From Ruegeria conchae (GTDB lineage: Bacteria > Pseudomonadota > Alphaproteobacteria > Rhodobacterales > Rhodobacteraceae), in NCBI RefSeq assembly GCF_000192475.1, contig NZ_AEYW01000006.1, forward strand, positions 824,835 to 888,834: 64,000 bases of DNA, read 5' to 3'. Position numbers and translations under genes: made by a program. Below are positions 47,720 to 56,622 of this stretch, in pieces. Within the stretch, counting starts at the first letter, position 1. Each line of letters starts with the position of its first letter. The notes beneath the pieces were generated by a model, which did no database searches, had not been told where the DNA came from, and worked only from the letters and a program-made list of their open reading frames with translations.

Positions 47720-47959
47720 TCAAAATTTCATGAAGCGGCGCATCTGCCGAGTTACCTGTTTCATCTGCTTGGCGCTCTGCTTCTGGCGCCCAGCCGAATC
47801 GCGCATTTGACGATTCGCTTCGGGATCATTTTGGGTCTCTGACGGACCCGGTTTGCGACCGGCCCGGCGCGCCATATCAATACCCTTGTCGACCCCGCGG
47901 TTCACAAGGCGGCGCAAAACCTGACGCACGATCATGTCAATGATCCGATTGGCATTCAT
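47720..47959 (-). CDS. small basic protein of unknown function
   Basis: 79 residues. Strongly basic and Gln/Arg-rich with an N-terminal helix (IIDMIVRQVLRRLVNRGVDKGIDMARRAG) and a second helical stretch (QMKQVTRQMRRFMKF). No membrane segment or known domain is recognised. It is downstream of scpB on the same strand with a 65-base gap and convergent with dcd, three bases apart. Confidence 0.6.
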   Translation of the reverse strand: MNANRIIDMIVRQVLRRLVNRGVDKGIDMARRAGRKPGPSETQNDPEANRQMRDSAGRQKQSAKQMKQVTRQMRRFMKF

Positions 47960-48024
47960 TGGTTCAACTCCGTTTCCCGCGCACTACAATAGGCATGTTC
48001 TGTGCCAACAAAAGGGCTGTTTGA

Positions 48025-48675
48025 TCACTCTTCCTCGAACAGCTCGGTCTGATCTTCGTCTTCATCCTGATCCTGCCCTTCACCCAACGGCACTGTGCCT
48101 GGAGGCGGCCGGTTTTCCAACAGCCCCGCCGCGCGCAGTTCTTTCAGACCCGGAAGGTCACGGGCGTTTTCCAGACCGAAATGATCCAGAAACTCGGGCG
48201 TTACCACAAATGTAACTGGACGGCCCGGCGTCATGCGGCGGCGCCCCAGCCGAATCCACTCCATCTCCAGAAGCTGATCGATGGTGCCACGCGAGACGGA
48301 AACGCCGCGGATTTCTTCAATCTCAGCCCTTGTGCAGGGTTGGTGATAGGCAACAATCGCCAGCGTTTCGATGGCTGCCCGGCTCAGCTTGCGCGTCTCA
48401 ACCGTTTCTTTCTGCATCAGGAAACCCAGGTCGGGTGCGGTACGGATTGCCCATGCCTCACCCACGCGCACCACGCGCACACCGCGCCCTTCGTATCGTT
48501 TTTGCAGCGATTCAACTGCTTGTGCAGCATTGCTGCCATGGGGCATCCGCGCTTCGAGATCACCAATCGTCACCGGCTCGGCGCTGGCAAACAACACGGC
48601 CTCGACCATACGTTCCTGTTCGGCCAATGGCGGCGCTTCAAACAGAGTGCCGGTCTCTTCTGGGGCGTCAGTCAC
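48025..48675 (-). CDS. scpB: segregation and condensation protein B
   Basis: 216 residues from the GTG at 48675, with AGGA upstream; an ATG at 48711 is an alternative. Two winged-helix domains: LAEQERMVEAVLFASAEPV and LSRAAIETLAIVAYHQPCTRAEIEEIRGVSVSRGTI. The Asp/Glu-rich tail (DQDEDEDQTELFEEE) is a common add-on. ScpB dimers bind ScpA and kleisin-like regulate SMC in chromosome condensation. The start overlaps the scpA stop by eight bases. Confidence 0.93.
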   Translation of the reverse strand: MTDAPEETGTLFEAPPLAEQERMVEAVLFASAEPVTIGDLEARMPHGSNAAQAVESLQKRYEGRGVRVVRVGEAWAIRTAPDLGFLMQKETVETRKLSRAAIETLAIVAYHQPCTRAEIEEIRGVSVSRGTIDQLLEMEWIRLGRRRMTPGRPVTFVVTPEFLDHFGLENARDLPGLKELRAAGLLENRPPPGTVPLGEGQDQDEDEDQTELFEEE

Positions 48676-49462
48676 GTGTTTCGGTCCTCTTGCGCAAATG
48701 GATCGGTGCAAATGTCTCGCTTTGCTTCATCTCCATATGTCCTTCTTTCACCAGCTCCAGCGAGGCCGCAAAGGTCGCAGCCGTGGCCGAGCGGCGGCGC
48801 ACCGGATCGGCGTCCCAACCTTCGGGCAGATAGGTCTCCATATCCGTCCAAGCACCGGCAAAACCAATCAGCGGGCGCATACGCTCCAGTGCTTGTTCCA
48901 TCGTGAAGACAGCATCGCGGTCCATCACAAAGGGTCGGAATTCGTCTCGGGTGCGGATGCGCGCATAGCCCTGCATAAGGTCTAGCAGCGTGGCAGAATA
49001 GGTCACGGTGCGGATACGGGTGACATCCTCGCCCTGCCCTCGTTTGAAGAAGTCACGACCCAGCTGATCGCGTGCCATCAGACGCGCGGCTGCATCGCGC
49101 ATGGCCTGCAAGCGTTCCAGCTGGAATGCGAGGTGTGCGGCCAGTTCTTCACCCGAGGGGCCTTCGTCATCCGGGTCAGGCGGCAGCAACAGGCGGGATT
49201 TCAGAAAAGCCAGCCATGCCGCCATCACTAGATAATCCGCCGCCAGCTCAATCCGCAGCTGCCGCGCCTTTTCGACAAAGGTCAGATACTGCTGCGCCAG
49301 CGCCAAAACCGAGATTTTGCGCAGATCCACCTTTTGGGTGCGTGACAAGGTGAGCAGCACGTCCAGCGGGCCTTCAAACCCGTCGACGTCAACAATCAAG
49401 GCCTCGGCGGCCAGCCGATCTGCGACCGAGACCGGGTCTTCGCTGAAAAGGTTATCCTGCAT
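48668..49462 (-). CDS. scpA: segregation and condensation protein A (kleisin)
   Basis: 264 residues. FEGPLDVLLTLSRTQKVDLRKISVLALAQQYL near 29-60 is the kleisin N terminus that touches the SMC neck, and LAADYLVMAAWLAFLKSRLLLP follows. The C-terminal winged helix holds RRRSATAATFAASLELVKEG. ScpA bridges the SMC heads. Its first 11 bases overlap the nagZ end, so it is coupled to that gene. Confidence 0.94.
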   Translation of the reverse strand: MQDNLFSEDPVSVADRLAAEALIVDVDGFEGPLDVLLTLSRTQKVDLRKISVLALAQQYLTFVEKARQLRIELAADYLVMAAWLAFLKSRLLLPPDPDDEGPSGEELAAHLAFQLERLQAMRDAAARLMARDQLGRDFFKRGQGEDVTRIRTVTYSATLLDLMQGYARIRTRDEFRPFVMDRDAVFTMEQALERMRPLIGFAGAWTDMETYLPEGWDADPVRRRSATAATFAASLELVKEGHMEMKQSETFAPIHLRKRTETRD

Positions 49463-50459
49463 ATACCTGCCCGCCCATTAGGGCAGATAGTTCCGCTTCG
49501 GCGGCTTGGATGTCAAGTTCCCGTGGCGGCTGGCGTCGGGCCAACGCCCGATCTGCGCGGACCTGTGCCGCATCGGTCATTTCTCCAGCGGCTTCGAGCA
49601 CCTGCGCGCGTTCTTCAAACGCCCCGTTGCAATGCAAGGCCACATCGCACCCAGCGTCCAAAGCCTGACGGGCCAAATCAGAGGGCGTGCCCTGCAAAGC
49701 CTTCATCGTGATATCGTCGGTCATGATCAGACCGTCGAAACCGATCCGCTCCCTGATCAGCGTCATCATTCCAGCCGAGATCGTCGCAGGCCGAGGGTCA
49801 ATCTGGTCATAAACCAGATGCGCCGTCATCCCCATCGGCAAGTCGTTCAGCGCGCGGAAAGGTGCAAAATCTGCCTCGTCCAGTGCTCCCAGAGACAGGT
49901 CTACATGCGGCAGGTCGAGATGACTGTCGAGCGTTGATAAGCCATGGCCGGGCATGTGCTTCAAAATCGGCAGCACACCACCATCCAGATGGCCAATCGC
50001 AACGGCTCGCCCTATCGCAGAAACCTGTTTTGGATCAGACGCATAGCAGCGATTTTTAAGAAACGCATGGGTATCTTCACGTGCCAGATCGACCATCGGT
50101 GCGCAGTTGCTGTCGATGCCCAAAGCCAGCAGTTCATCCGCAATCAGGCGATAGCGCAGATACATCGCACGCTCAGCCTGATTACCAGCACGTGCGACAT
50201 GGTCCAGTGGAGGCATCCATTCACGCGCCAAAGGTGCGCGCAGGCGTTGCACGCGGCCGCCTTCCTGATCCACGGTGATCAGGCAATTTCGGCCAACGGC
50301 CTCGCGGAAGTCCTCGCATAAGGCGCGGGTCTGGTCGGCGGATTCAATGTTGCGGGCAAACAGAATGAACCCGAACGGGTTCATCTCTTTGAATAATGCT
50401 TTCTCATCCGGCGTCAGGCGCAGCCCTTCGGCATCGGTGATAACCGCGCCAAATCTCAC
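49452..50459 (-). CDS. nagZ: beta-N-acetylhexosaminidase (NagZ)
   Basis: 335 residues. Glycoside hydrolase family 3: VDQEGGRVQRL near 80-90, KHMPGHGLSTLDSHLDLP with the catalytic His/Asp loop, and the nucleophile in MTDDITMKAL. It removes GlcNAc from anhydromuropeptides in the cytosol, one step before the anhydro-MurNAc kinase at 20517. It overlaps the SPOR gene as ATGA. Confidence 0.94.
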   Translation of the reverse strand: MRFGAVITDAEGLRLTPDEKALFKEMNPFGFILFARNIESADQTRALCEDFREAVGRNCLITVDQEGGRVQRLRAPLAREWMPPLDHVARAGNQAERAMYLRYRLIADELLALGIDSNCAPMVDLAREDTHAFLKNRCYASDPKQVSAIGRAVAIGHLDGGVLPILKHMPGHGLSTLDSHLDLPHVDLSLGALDEADFAPFRALNDLPMGMTAHLVYDQIDPRPATISAGMMTLIRERIGFDGLIMTDDITMKALQGTPSDLARQALDAGCDVALHCNGAFEERAQVLEAAGEMTDAAQVRADRALARRQPPRELDIQAAEAELSALMGGQVYAG

Positions 50460-51496
50460 CGGACGGCGACCGGGATACAGTCTGCACCCTGCGCAACCAA
50501 TGCGGCGCAGAACTGGCGTGAGTCGCTCAGATCATCAAACCCCATGACCCGCAAGCGATAGAAGGTGCGCCCCCCGCTTGAGGTTTTCTGGATAACGCGC
50601 TGTTTTCCATCCATATACTCACTGAACTGACCGTTCAAACGCGCCCATTCCGCCTGCGCCACGTCGGCGCTTTCATAGGCCCCAAGCTGAGCCAGACGCG
50701 TGCCTTTGGCCAGCGTATCCGGGTCAACATCCAAACCAACGGCAGCCTTTACGGCCGCGTTTATTGCGGCCTCGGTTGCACTGCTGGACGAGATTGTGCT
50801 GGGAGTTGCACGAGCTGGGCGCACATGCGGACGTAGCGAACGGCGCACTCCGGGCAGTGCTGCAATCTTCGGGTCAGGCTGTTGCGCGGCATAGTCCGCC
50901 GGATCAATCGCGGGCTCTTCCTCGGGGGTAACCAGCGACGCCAGCTGCACACCCTGCTCTTGCTCCTGCGCGGGCGCAGGTGCGGCGAGCCCTTGGGCCA
51001 AAGCCTGCATGACTGCCTGATCCGTGGCGGGCTCTTCAACCACATGTACGGCATTCGTCGCCTCAAGCGTCGCCATCGGTGTGTCTTCATCCGTCAGCGA
51101 CACAGGGCGTGGTGCCAGAATGAGCCGATCTGCCGGAGGTGCAGCGGTTCCAACTGCGGCGACCGCATTCACCGCCAGCCCCTGGTGATCCGCAGGCGTA
51201 CCGCCGGGATTTTCGGGTTGCACGCGCATCGGCCCGTCGGCGGCGCGCACAACCGGCACACCGCTAACGTCGCGCATGATCAGCTGGTAGCCCCAGACGC
51301 CAACACCTGCTACCAGCGCAAGTGACGCAACCGCGCCAAGCACGTTCACAATTCGACCAAGCCCAGCCCCTGCGCGCGGAGCATCGTCATAGCCATAGCT
51401 TTCGTCAGGATAGTCATACGCATCTGCAGAATGCGTTTGATTCGAGTAATGCATCTGCTCGGAGCTGTTCTGCCCCGAGTAATCGTAACGTGCCAT
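50456..51496 (-). CDS. SPOR domain protein, single-pass membrane
   Basis: 346 residues. Cytosolic N-terminal region about 45 long, transmembrane segment around 49-71 (VNVLGAVASLALVAGVGVWGYQLI), a long low-complexity Pro/Ala linker, and a C-terminal SPOR domain of about 75 residues (TRLAQLGAYESADVAQAEWARL, then RTFYRLRVMGFDDLSDSRQFCAAL). SPOR binds denuded glycan strands at division septa, so it may act in cell division. Shine-Dalgarno GAGG is well placed. It lies between argS and nagZ, as usual in this family. Confidence 0.87.
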   Translation of the reverse strand: MARYDYSGQNSSEQMHYSNQTHSADAYDYPDESYGYDDAPRAGAGLGRIVNVLGAVASLALVAGVGVWGYQLIMRDVSGVPVVRAADGPMRVQPENPGGTPADHQGLAVNAVAAVGTAAPPADRLILAPRPVSLTDEDTPMATLEATNAVHVVEEPATDQAVMQALAQGLAAPAPAQEQEQGVQLASLVTPEEEPAIDPADYAAQQPDPKIAALPGVRRSLRPHVRPARATPSTISSSSATEAAINAAVKAAVGLDVDPDTLAKGTRLAQLGAYESADVAQAEWARLNGQFSEYMDGKQRVIQKTSSGGRTFYRLRVMGFDDLSDSRQFCAALVAQGADCIPVAVR

Positions 51497-51585
51497 ATCC
51501 GCCTCACCGCCCGTTTCGCGCCTTACAAAGATGGCGCGCGGGTCATTTCTTGCCTACCTCGTACCGGCGGTTCGGGCGATATTGT

Positions 51586-53331
51586 TTACCGCATCTCCTG
51601 CGCCGGGGTAACGCCAAGAATACCCAAGCCCGCTGAAATCACAACAGAAACAGCGCGTGCCAATGCGATTTTCGATTGGCTTGTGGCAACATCGCCATCC
51701 TGGATAAAGCGCAGTTGGGTTTCGTCATTGCCTTTGTTCCAGAGCGCATGAAAATCCCCTGCCAATTCATAGAGATAGAATGCGACCCGGTGTGGCTCGT
51801 TGGTGCGCGCAGCGATTTCCACCAGCCGTGGCCACTCCGCTAGCTTCTTGGCAACAGTCAGCTCAGAGGCGTGATCAATCTTGCCCAGATCGGCCCCTTT
51901 AAGGGTCGGATCATCGGCCGCGATCCCGGCTTCGGCCGCGCGGCGCAGCACACTCATGACGCGGGCATGGGCGTATTGCACGTAGAACACCGGGTTCTCG
52001 CGGCTTTGTTCCAGCACCTTGTCGAAATCGAAATCCAGCGGCGCGTCGTTCTTGCGGGTCAGCATCACAAAACGGGTCACATCCGGCCCGACCTGATCGA
52101 CCACATCGCGCAGGGTGACAAAGTTCCCTGCCCGTTTGGACATCTTGAACGGCTCGCCATTCTTCCAAAGCTTCACCAGTTGCGTCAGCTTGATATCCAA
52201 CGGCACCTTGCCATCAGACAGAGCCGACACTGCCGCCTTCATCCGTTTGACATAGCCGCCGTGGTCCGCGCCGAACACATCGATCAACGCGTCAAACCCG
52301 CGGCTCACCTTGTCGTAGTGATAGGCGATATCGGGGGCAAAATAGGTCCAGCTGCCATCCGACTTCTTGATCGGGCGATCGACGTCATCCCCGTGTTCGG
52401 TCGACTTGAACAAGGTCTGTTCGCGCGGCTCCCAATCCTCAGGCTTTTTACCCTTGGGCGGCTCAAGCACGCCTTCGTAGATCAGGCCCTTGTCGGTCAA
52501 AGACTGCAGCGCCGCCTCAATCCGACCCGTGCCGTAGAGCGACTTCTCTGAGAAGAACACGTCCATCTCGACGCCCAGCGCCTTCAGGTCGGCGCGGATC
52601 AGGTCCATCATCGCGTCGGTGGCAAAGTTGCGCAGCTCTTCCAGCCATTCGCTTTCCGGCTTGTCGATCAGGCTGTCACCATATTTCTCTTTCAGCGCCT
52701 CGCCAATCGGGATCAGGTAGTCGCCAGGGTACAGACCTTCGGCAATTTCTGGGCTTAGACCATTCGCCTCGCGATACCGCTCATAGGCCGAACGCGCCAA
52801 CACATCCACCTGCGCGCCACCGTCGTTAATGTAGTATTCGCGGGTCACATCATGGCCCGAATAGGCAAGCAGGCTTGCCAGCGCATCACCGAACACAGCC
52901 CCCCGCGTATGACCCACATGCAGCGGGCCAGTCGGGTTGGCCGAGACATACTCCACGTTGACCTTCTGACCATGCCCCATGGTCGAACGGCCATAATCGG
53001 TGCCCTTTTCCAGCACCGCAGCCAGCACGCCCTGCCAGACCGAAGGCGCAAGCCGCAGGTTTAGAAAGCCCGGACCCGCCACCTCGGCGCTGGTGATCCG
53101 GTCGTCTGCAGACAGCTTGCCTGCCAGCACATCCGCAATGTCCCGCGGCTTCATCTTCGCCGGCTTCGCCAGCACCATCGCCGCATTGGTCGCCATGTCG
53201 CCATGCGCTGCATCGCGCGGAGGCTCAACCGCCACGTTGTCAAAGCTCAATCCCTCTGGCAGCGCGCCTTCGGACTGCATCTGCGCCAGCGCGTCCAGTA
53301 CAAGGCCGCGGATCTCGGAAAACAGGTTCAT
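51586..53331 (-). CDS. argS: arginyl-tRNA synthetase
   Basis: 581 residues from the ATG at 53331, with AAAAGGA upstream. The HIGH-type [21 protein letters not shown] is near 130-150. The KMSKS-type site is KMSKRAGN, the lysine-serine-lysine part of the loop. The C-terminal anticodon-binding helices include [16 protein letters not shown] and [21 protein letters not shown]. It charges tRNA-Arg. A gene on the opposite strand is inserted between it and dgt. Confidence 0.96.
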   Translation of the reverse strand: MNLFSEIRGLVLDALAQMQSEGALPEGLSFDNVAVEPPRDAAHGDMATNAAMVLAKPAKMKPRDIADVLAGKLSADDRITSAEVAGPGFLNLRLAPSVWQGVLAAVLEKGTDYGRSTMGHGQKVNVEYVSANPTGPLHVGHTRGAVFGDALASLLAYSGHDVTREYYINDGGAQVDVLARSAYERYREANGLSPEIAEGLYPGDYLIPIGEALKEKYGDSLIDKPESEWLEELRNFATDAMMDLIRADLKALGVEMDVFFSEKSLYGTGRIEAALQSLTDKGLIYEGVLEPPKGKKPEDWEPREQTLFKSTEHGDDVDRPIKKSDGSWTYFAPDIAYHYDKVSRGFDALIDVFGADHGGYVKRMKAAVSALSDGKVPLDIKLTQLVKLWKNGEPFKMSKRAGNFVTLRDVVDQVGPDVTRFVMLTRKNDAPLDFDFDKVLEQSRENPVFYVQYAHARVMSVLRRAAEAGIAADDPTLKGADLGKIDHASELTVAKKLAEWPRLVEIAARTNEPHRVAFYLYELAGDFHALWNKGNDETQLRFIQDGDVATSQSKIALARAVSVVISAGLGILGVTPAQEMR

Positions 53332-53467
53332 TTCGGATGTCCTTTTACTTGTCGCGGGGTTTAACACGCATCGCGGCAAGGTCAATGGACGCCCTTAGTT
53401 TGTACTTGGCATAACGCACAGGCCGGGTAGTTTCGGGCCTGACGCCACACACGCCCCGGAGATCCCC

Positions 53468-54019
53468 ATGTACCGCGCTCTGCCCTTAGTCCTGCTTCTA
53501 TCTGCCGCCATACCCGCATGGGCCGAACTATCGACGCCCGATGGTCACGTCATTCTGACACTGGGTGGCGCCGTCGATGAGACCAACCTGCCCGCACGAA
53601 CAGAAAATGACGGTGGCCTGTTCGGTTACCTCGAAGTCACGCACGCAGGAGCAGCCGGGTTCGACGCAACCATGCTGGAGGGATTGGAGCAGATCAAGAT
53701 CACTATCCCCTATGGCCCGCCAGAGAACCAGCGCGACTATATCTTTTCAGGCCCACGGCTGTCCGAAGTAATGAAGTTGGCCGGAGCAGAGGGTAAATCC
53801 GCCCTGCCCATGGCAATGGACGGTTATCAAGCGGAAATCCCTTGGCAAAGCATCAAAGCACACCAACCGATTGTAGCCACCCATGCGGACGGCGTGCCCA
53901 TGGGAATCGGCGGCTATGGCCCCACGATGATCGTTTTTCCGCCAACTGATGACGTAGAATTGGCCCAGATACAGGCCAGCCAGCAAGTTTGGGCCATTGC
54001 CTATATCGCGATTGAATGA
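53468..54019 (+). CDS. periplasmic oxidoreductase-like protein, molybdopterin-fold type
   Basis: 183 residues. Signal peptide MYRALPLVLLLSAAIPAWA. The rest resembles the sulfite-oxidase/molybdopterin-dependent fold: VILTLGGAVDETN, then YIFSGPRLSEVMKLAGAEG, and ADGVPMGIGGYGPTMIVFPP. The region expected to hold the molybdenum-binding cysteine is not evident here, so activity is doubtful. It is alone on the plus strand between argS and dgt and overlaps the dgt end by 19 bases. Confidence 0.7.
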   Translation: MYRALPLVLLLSAAIPAWAELSTPDGHVILTLGGAVDETNLPARTENDGGLFGYLEVTHAGAAGFDATMLEGLEQIKITIPYGPPENQRDYIFSGPRLSEVMKLAGAEGKSALPMAMDGYQAEIPWQSIKAHQPIVATHADGVPMGIGGYGPTMIVFPPTDDVELAQIQASQQVWAIAYIAIE

Positions 54020-55158
54020 TCTCCGGTCAGGCGGGCATGGTCCTGCAGCGCAAACCTGTCCGTCATACCCGCGATATAATCCGAGACGATCCGCGCCAAC
54101 GCCGTTTCGTCAGCCGCCGCCTCGATATCGCCGTGCCAGTGCCCAGGCATCTGCTTCGGGTCGGCAAGATAAATCGGAAAGAGCTCTTCGACGACCTTGC
54201 TGACCTTGATGCGCACTTGCATAACGCTGGGTGCGCGATACATACGCGAAAACAGAAACGCCCGGATTTGTTTGAGCTGAGCCCATAACCCATCTGAGAA
54301 CTGAATGACCGGATAGCCCAGATTCCGAATATCCTCGACCGATTGCGCCCCTGAGGAAGCGATCAACGCGCGCGACGTGTCAATAACATCCGAGACCATC
54401 ACGCCGAAAACCCGCCGCAGCGCTTCATGGCGACGCCGGTATGGGTCCAGACCCGGATATCTGCGATCGACTTTTCCAAAACAAGCATCGATGATGGGAA
54501 GTTGCTGAATGTCGTCATCGCTGAACAGACCAGCGCGCAACCCATCGAACAGATCGTGATTGTTATAGGCTATGTCATCTGAAAGCGCGGCCACCTGCGC
54601 CTCGGCGCTTGCGTGTGTGTTGAGTTCGAGGTCATAGCCCTGATTGCACTCGGCCAGCGCCCATGGCAATTCGCCTACGACGGGACCGTTATGCTTGGCG
54701 ATGCCCTCCAGGCATTCCCAGGTCAGATTGCAGCCGTCGAACTCGGCATAGTGACGCTCAAGTTTGGTTACGATCCGAATGGCCTGTGCGTTGTGGTCAA
54801 AACCGCCATAAGGCTTCATCAACGCGTGCAATGCATCCTCTCCCGTATGACCAAAAGGCGTGTGCCCAAGATCATGCGCCAGAGCGACCGCTTCGGTCAG
54901 CTCCGGGTTCAATCCCAAAGCGCCAGCAATCGTCCGCGCCACCTGCGCAACTTCGATTGAGTGAGTCAAACGGGTACGATAGCTGTCACCTTCGTGCTCA
55001 ACAAAGACCTGTGTCTTGTGCTTGAGCCTCCGAAAGGCACTGGCATGAATGATCCTGTCGCGGTCACGCTGAAAGCATGAACGAAAGCTGCTCTCTTCTT
55101 CCGGCACCAACCGCCCCCGCGCGCGGCCCGGATCCGAGGCAAAACCCGCTCTGTCCAA
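54001..55158 (-). CDS. dgt: deoxyguanosinetriphosphate triphosphohydrolase-like protein
   Basis: 385 residues; AAGGA upstream of the ATG. HD-domain metal site: RTRLTHSIEVAQVARTIA, then EAVALAHDLGHTPFGHTGEDAL with the HD pair, and the late SDDIAYNNHDLFDG. It splits dNTP to nucleoside and triphosphate; substrate preference varies among alphaproteobacterial copies. Divergent from the erpA-like gene with 76 bases between starts. Confidence 0.93.
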   Translation of the reverse strand: MDRAGFASDPGRARGRLVPEEESSFRSCFQRDRDRIIHASAFRRLKHKTQVFVEHEGDSYRTRLTHSIEVAQVARTIAGALGLNPELTEAVALAHDLGHTPFGHTGEDALHALMKPYGGFDHNAQAIRIVTKLERHYAEFDGCNLTWECLEGIAKHNGPVVGELPWALAECNQGYDLELNTHASAEAQVAALSDDIAYNNHDLFDGLRAGLFSDDDIQQLPIIDACFGKVDRRYPGLDPYRRRHEALRRVFGVMVSDVIDTSRALIASSGAQSVEDIRNLGYPVIQFSDGLWAQLKQIRAFLFSRMYRAPSVMQVRIKVSKVVEELFPIYLADPKQMPGHWHGDIEAAADETALARIVSDYIAGMTDRFALQDHARLTGDHSIAI

Positions 55159-55234
55159 TGGTGTTGTCCTTGTCGCCTGTCTTCAGGTTTCATATATTGT
55201 ACGATGCTAAGGAAATAAACCTTTGGAGACTGGC

Positions 55235-55558
55235 ATGAATCTGCCCCCAACAGTTACAGAACGCGCCTTTGATCGCTTGGCCGAGATTGGCGCCGCAGAT
55301 CAGGGCCAGGCCCTGCGCGTCGCAGTAGAGGGCGGTGGATGTTCAGGATTTCAATACGAAATTGCGCTGGATAAGCCTAAGGAAGACGATTTGGTTTTAG
55401 AGGGCAAAGGCCAGAAGGTTATCGTCGACTCGATCTCTCTGCCATTTCTGGAAAATGCAGTGATCGATTTCACACAGGAACTGATCGGTGCGCGCTTTGT
55501 TATCGAGAACCCCAATGCCACATCTTCCTGCGGCTGCGGTACATCTTTCTCAATGTAG
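55235..55558 (+). CDS. erpA: iron-sulfur cluster insertion protein, HesB/IscA family (ErpA-like)
   Basis: 107 residues from the ATG at 55235, with GGAG upstream; a TTG four codons earlier is less likely. Three conserved cysteines: GGGCSGFQY and the C-terminal SCGCGTSF. It carries or delivers [4Fe-4S] or [2Fe-2S] clusters to target proteins. It is the only gene between the dgt divergence and the repeat pair that follows. Confidence 0.92.
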   Translation: MNLPPTVTERAFDRLAEIGAADQGQALRVAVEGGGCSGFQYEIALDKPKEDDLVLEGKGQKVIVDSISLPFLENAVIDFTQELIGARFVIENPNATSSCGCGTSFSM

Positions 55559-55563
55559 CCAAA

Positions 55564-55611
55564 GTGGGGGCTTTGCCCCCACACCCCCAAGGTATTTCTA
55601 GCCAGACGAAG
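55564..55611 (-). repeat. dispersed repeat element, copy 3 (inverted, long form)
   Basis: Read on the minus strand it gives CTTCGTCTGGC, then AAATACC, GGGGGTGTGGGGGC, and a hairpin of GTGGGGG with CCCCCAC. This matches the core of the plus-strand copies at 20455 and 55719. The hairpin lies right behind the erpA stop and may act as its terminator. It faces copy 4. Confidence 0.6.
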
Positions 55612-55718
55612 TGGGATCCGCTCTCTGACCGTTAAGGCCAGAGAGCTTCACCTGGCACGGTCATCGGCGCCTCCGCCTGTACCGCATAATCATTATTTTC
55701 AAGTATGGTTAAGAATCC

Positions 55719-55768
55719 GTTTCTTTATCTGGCCCAAAATACCTCGGAGCGCGAGGCAGAGTCTCGCT
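55719..55768 (+). repeat. dispersed repeat element, copy 4
   Basis: GTTTCTTTATCTGGCCCAAA is followed by ATACCTCGGAG and a small hairpin GCGAG-GCAGAGT-CTCGC. It is in opposite orientation to copy 3, about 110 bases away, in the 280-base gap between erpA and xth. The remainder of the gap holds no gene. Confidence 0.6.
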
Positions 55769-55838
55769 AGCCCGTTCTGTTCCTTGCCGTCAGGTGCAAT
55801 CTGCGCGATAGGTTGCGGATGGCACCGGAGGATCGCGC

Positions 55839-56618
55839 ATGAAAATCGCCACGTTCAACATCAACGGGATAAAAGCTCGGGCCGAGGCGCTACCGCGCTG
55901 GTTGGATGAGGCGCAGCCGGATGTCGTTTTGCTGCAGGAAATCAAATCGATTGATGAGAATTTCCCAAGCGAGATATTCGAAGAACGCGGATATAACGTG
56001 GAAACACACGGGCAAAAGAGTTTCAACGGCGTCGCAATCCTTTCGAAACTGCCGTTGGAGGATGTCTCCCGAGGCCTTCCCGGTGATGACGACGATGAAC
56101 AGGCCCGTTGGATCGAAGCGACTGTCATCGGTAAAAAAGCTCTTCGCATCTGTGGGCTGTATCTGCCTAACGGCAATCCGGTGCCGGGGCCGAAATATGA
56201 CTACAAGCTTGCGTGGATGGAGCGTCTCTATGAACGCGCGCGTGATTTGCTGGCCACTGAAGAGCCCGCGCTGATGGCCGGGGACTACAATATCATTCCG
56301 CAAGCCGAGGACGCAAAACGACCCGACGCCTGGCGCGAGGACGCTCTTTTTCGGCCCGAAAGTCGCGCTGCATTTCGAAAAATCTTGAACTTGGGCTTTA
56401 CTGAAGCCTTCCGCGCTCGCACGCATGGTCCGGGTCATTATTCGTTCTGGGACTATCAGGCCGGTGCGTGGAACAGAAACGACGGGATTCGGATCGATCA
56501 CTTCCTTCTGACTCCGCAGGCAGCAGATCTGATGCGCGATTGTCGGATCGACTTCGAGATTCGTGGGCACGAAAAACCTTCGGACCATGTGCCGGTTTGG
56601 GTCGATCTCGATCTCTGA
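55839..56618 (+). CDS. xth: exodeoxyribonuclease III
   Basis: 259 residues. AP endonuclease fold: MKIATFNINGIKAR, LLQEIKSIDENFP, FNGVAILSKLPL, GLYLPNGNPVPGPKYDYKLAW, MAGDYNIIPQAEDAKRPD, GIRIDHFLLT and SDHVPVWVDLDL. It removes nucleotides 3' to 5' and cuts abasic sites in base excision repair. The next gene on the other strand ends four bases after its stop. Confidence 0.95.
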   Translation: MKIATFNINGIKARAEALPRWLDEAQPDVVLLQEIKSIDENFPSEIFEERGYNVETHGQKSFNGVAILSKLPLEDVSRGLPGDDDDEQARWIEATVIGKKALRICGLYLPNGNPVPGPKYDYKLAWMERLYERARDLLATEEPALMAGDYNIIPQAEDAKRPDAWREDALFRPESRAAFRKILNLGFTEAFRARTHGPGHYSFWDYQAGAWNRNDGIRIDHFLLTPQAADLMRDCRIDFEIRGHEKPSDHVPVWVDLDL

Positions 56619-56622
56619 TGGC

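Noticed and set aside
48181..48906. A 241-codon plus-strand frame opposite scpB and scpA
   Set aside because: It lies opposite both genes and has no family match; a shadow frame.
51871..52551. A 226-codon plus-strand frame inside argS
   Set aside because: Opposite-strand shadow of argS.
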